A stretch of DNA of 64,000 nucleotides from Pomphorhynchus laevis (taxonomy: Eukaryota > Acanthocephala > Palaeacanthocephala > Echinorhynchida > Pomphorhynchidae), in the NCBI GenBank assembly GCA_012934845.2, contig WNNJ02002717.1, forward strand, positions 558,001-622,000. Reading direction: 5' to 3'. The first letter of the stretch is position 1, and each line of letters starts with the position of its first letter. Below, one piece after another: positions 61,190 to 64,000 of the stretch. The notes below the pieces were generated by a model, which worked only from the letters and a program-made list of their open reading frames with translations, had not been told where the DNA came from and made no database searches. The translations under genes were made by a program, and so were the position numbers.

Positions 61190-63105
61190 CATGGCGGTAT
61201 TGTTCAAAATGTTGTTCATTTGGATCTCTTGTGAATATTTCAAACTCTATTCGTTCATGGACACTCGGTAAGATTCTGGAATTGCTTCTTCACCACGCGA
61301 AGTTTCCAGCAATTGATCAGTGCGATAACTGTCACGACAAAGGTGATGACGAAAGTAGTCAAGTATTTTATTGTGGTGGATTGATTCCGAAATCAATACT
61401 ATGCATTCGGCGAATTAAAATCAAGCCATGTATTCTTCGCTTGCCGCTATTAGCCTGTGGGAAGGCTCATGGAATACGGCCAGTAACAGAAGTTAACCAA
61501 GAGAATGATATTGCAAATGCCGTCGCAACTTTTAACCAGTTACAAGCTGAACTCACACATCAGTTTTGCTCGAATTCAATCTTTAAAGATATTCAAGAAT
61601 TATCAAAGCAGCGTACTGATATGAATCATCTACTCCAATGTGAAAGCTATGGGCAGGTAATGCTAAGAAATTTAATGGTAAGCCAAGAATCCACAAATAA
61701 ATTTGATAAATTCATACATGAAAATGATATTGACGGGGCTAGAAGGCATACTGTACAGTTGTGTATGCATCATAATCACGTTCTTCAGCAAATAAACGAA
61801 GTAGCTAGCGTTGTTTTACCGGATGGTAAAAAACGACAGCTTGTACCGATATCAATTCCATATCCAGACGTTCATTATTTTATAGGCTCAGAAGCAAAAG
61901 CACACAACGTTATTGTTCGCGATGGAGAAGTTACATCGATAATAGCATTTGCATTAGAAATGCCTGAATATGTGAATACTGTAAATCGCCATTGTCGAAA
62001 TCGAGAACAATGTGCTGAAAAACACATTGAACTTCAGTTTTCTGATAGTTCTGCTCAGTATTACTGTAAAGTCTATAATGCGGCATCATTTCACGTTCTA
62101 AGAGAAAATCTGGACATTGTAGAATCTGCGTATATAGCCTCACTTTCACGATGTAAAAGGTGGACTCCAAAAGGTGGTAAGTCTAAAGCTGCTTTTTTCA
62201 GAACTGCAGATCTAGCATTTTGTATTAAGGAGCTTACCAAAGTAGAGAGCGAGTCGTTCACTGCATTCGCGAACTGCTATTGCAGTTATATAACCAATCG
62301 TGTTCATACAAAGTGTCCATCACTTTTTGCCAAAATACTTGGAGCATATCGAGTTTGCTTTAAAAACCACATTACAGATCATGCCATAAAGTTGGATTGC
62401 ATTGTAATGGAAAACTTTCCTTCGACTATTCAAAGCGATGAACAGTATTTGCTGTTTGATTTAAAAGGCTCTAAGAGAAATAGACTTGCTTCAACTGAAG
62501 ATGCGACCGTAGGCGTCGGTTTGGACGACGATTTTCTTAAATATATAATCAATGATCCTATATATCTTGATTTATGTAATTATACAGTCTTGATGAATTG
62601 TATAGCAGCCGACACAAAGTTCCTGAGTCAAATGCTTATCATGGATTATTCCTTACTTGTTCGGATACATTACAAACATTCGTCACCATCGGATCATCGG
62701 CATGATGGTTCTACTGAAATCAATATAGATTCGGCAAGACAAATTTCAGTTTGTATCGTTGATTATGTAAGAACGTTTACCTGGGATAAAAGAATGGAAA
62801 TGCTGATTAAGAAAGCATCTGCCGGGTTATATTTAACGCAGAAACCCGATACTGAAAGCAGCAATATGTATAAATCTACGATCCCCCAATATAAGTATTT
62901 GGATGATAGTTGCTCCATTACGAAAGACGAGCACACAAAACCTACAGAAATTGACAGTATTCATCCTACCATTATTGATCCGATCGGATATAGGCAACGC
63001 TTTCTTCGACAAATGTCAGACTATTTTCTTATATTACCAACATGTACGTACGATTATGAAAAAGGTATAATTGACAATAATCAAATATTTGGCAATAAAA
63101 AGTAG
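61190..63105 (+). CDS. PIKFYVE: PIKfyve/Fab1 lipid kinase, C-terminal block: end of CHC domain and PIP5K-type kinase
   Basis: The frame is open from 61177; a likely exon start follows ctggaag at 61189, giving WRYCSKCCSFGSLVNIS and SWTLGKILELLL, which match YSWCRICKQVTPVVALSNES and the SFAKYLEL block of PIKfyve. QCDNCHDK and an FYCGG segment complete the CHC domain. The kinase has GGKSKAAFF (nucleotide loop), CIKELTKVE (Lys), LFDLKGSKRNR, MDYSLLVRIHYK and CIVDYVRTFTWDKRMEMLIK (metal-binding Asp), and ends with YRQRFLRQMSDYFLILP, the conserved C-terminal helix region of Fab1 kinases. All catalytic motifs are intact. Stop at 63103-63105; AATAAA at 63201-63206 is a good polyadenylation signal. 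It is separated from the DEP block by a 5.9-kb interval containing the LINE. Confidence 0.88.
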
Positions 63106-63827
63106 ATGTTTAAAAACCGATTTTTATTTTTTATTCATTATAATTAATTAGAAATCGTCAGAAGAGAGTACATTAAAGGTCATATTTTATTAATGACAAT
63201 AATAAAGGTATAATGGGTAATAAGAGCTTTGCTTCACAAATTTGACATACATGACGACATGCATGTATAAAATTATGTATCACTTCACAAAAATTACGTA
63301 TAATTTTTCTAATTCTTCTTTATCAAGAAAATTGAAAGTGATAGGGAAAGGAAATTCAAGTCGCTTTCAGTAATTTGTCTCTAACACATTTTGGGTAATT
63401 GAGAAAGTAGAATCGAAATAAAGTTTTCAACTGGGCAAACTGGACAACCTGAATGATATATAAATCATAAAAAGCATAAATAATAGATACATAATTATAG
63501 ACTATTAATTTAATAAACTATTATTTTTAATAAATTAATTCTGAACATTTGTAAAGGACTAATTGTATACTCGTATATTCTAATTGTATACTCGTATATT
63601 GCTAATAACTAAAGTTTTTAATATATTTGTAGTTGATGAATTAACAACAAATCAATTACGAATGTATTACGTAGTATTACAGCGATAAACAACATATATC
63701 AGTATGTTACGTATATATATAACTGTGTATGTGAATTTAGTTAATCGTTTTCAAAATTTCAGAACATTAGCTAATTCTCAAAAATAAAAAATACTTTTAT
63801 TTAAATGATTTTAAATAATTCAGATCA
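63106..63827. other. 3' flank of PIKfyve
   Basis: AT-rich 3' UTR and downstream DNA. The unit ctaattgtatactcgtatat plus t is present twice in tandem at 63559-63600. No gene seen. Confidence 0.45.
63201..63206 (+). terminator. Polyadenylation signal AATAAA (PIKfyve)
   Basis: AATAAA about 95 bases after the stop codon, followed by AT- and GT-containing sequence. Confidence 0.5.
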
Positions 63828-64000
63828 GCTAACCGGGTCTCTGTATTGAATATTATAAATTAAAAATAATGCTAAATAAAATTCAAAAAATTAAGATTTA
63901 TATAATTAATATCAAGTTAAAATTTGAAATTGAAATTGAAAATAAAAGTCAATGTTTATGAATTAACTAATAAATAACAGGCAATGTGTCAGAATGAGGA
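63822..64000 (+). repeat. Repeat R, copy 7 (runs off the window)
   Basis: agatcagctaaccgggtctc at the start, atatcaagttaaaatttgaa, aaaagtcaatgtttatgaat and aatgtgtcagaatgagga to the end of the window. It contains the consensus in order, cut just before the expected gattagaggtcat. Confidence 0.72.

Overview
This is AT-rich nuclear DNA of an animal, most likely an invertebrate. Host genes have GT-AG introns, the proteins are metazoan (PP1-beta catalytic subunit, a PIKfyve/Fab1 lipid kinase, an LRPPRC-type pentatricopeptide protein), and much of the rest is non-LTR retroelement debris. An R1/Jockey-group element suggests an arthropod, but this is inference. I see no bacterial operons, CRISPR arrays or tRNA/rRNA genes.

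Layout. 0-6 kb: a truncated HSP90 copy, a 5'-truncated LINE (family A), a first coding exon of an unrecognised lysine-rich protein, a tandem array carrying exon-like modules, and a small LINE fragment between two identical 101-bp direct repeats. 7-10 kb: a decayed minus-strand R1-like LINE (family B). 11.2-11.6 kb: an intact orphan ORF of 140 codons. 12-16 kb: LINE scraps, a second long family A copy, and a short ORF with one internal stop. 17-29 kb: at least four copies of a CR1/L2-like LINE (family C), one nested inside another of opposite strand. 29.8-38 kb: a five-exon PP1-beta gene. 39-44.4 kb: a long-inverted-repeat element, a Penelope-like remnant, a FLYWCH/MULE transposon remnant with terminal inverted repeats, a ~296-bp satellite, a 36-bp-arm palindrome and a 23-bp minisatellite. 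45-51 kb: an intronless LRPPRC-like gene between two remnants of a retroelement with a zinc-finger/RHN C-terminal module (family D). 53.4-63.1 kb: a PIKfyve gene in two large coding blocks, with a nearly complete sense-strand family B LINE between them, itself bracketed by inverted repeats. A dispersed ~0.2-kb AT-rich repeat (here called R) occurs at least six times.

The host genes do not form a pathway together. PP1-beta is a Ser/Thr phosphatase, PIKfyve makes PI(3,5)P2/PI5P on endolysosomal membranes, and LRPPRC-type proteins handle mitochondrial mRNA. The main story of the window is nested retroelement insertion around ordinary housekeeping genes. No wholly new defence-like or metabolic system was evident; the most unusual items are in the findings.
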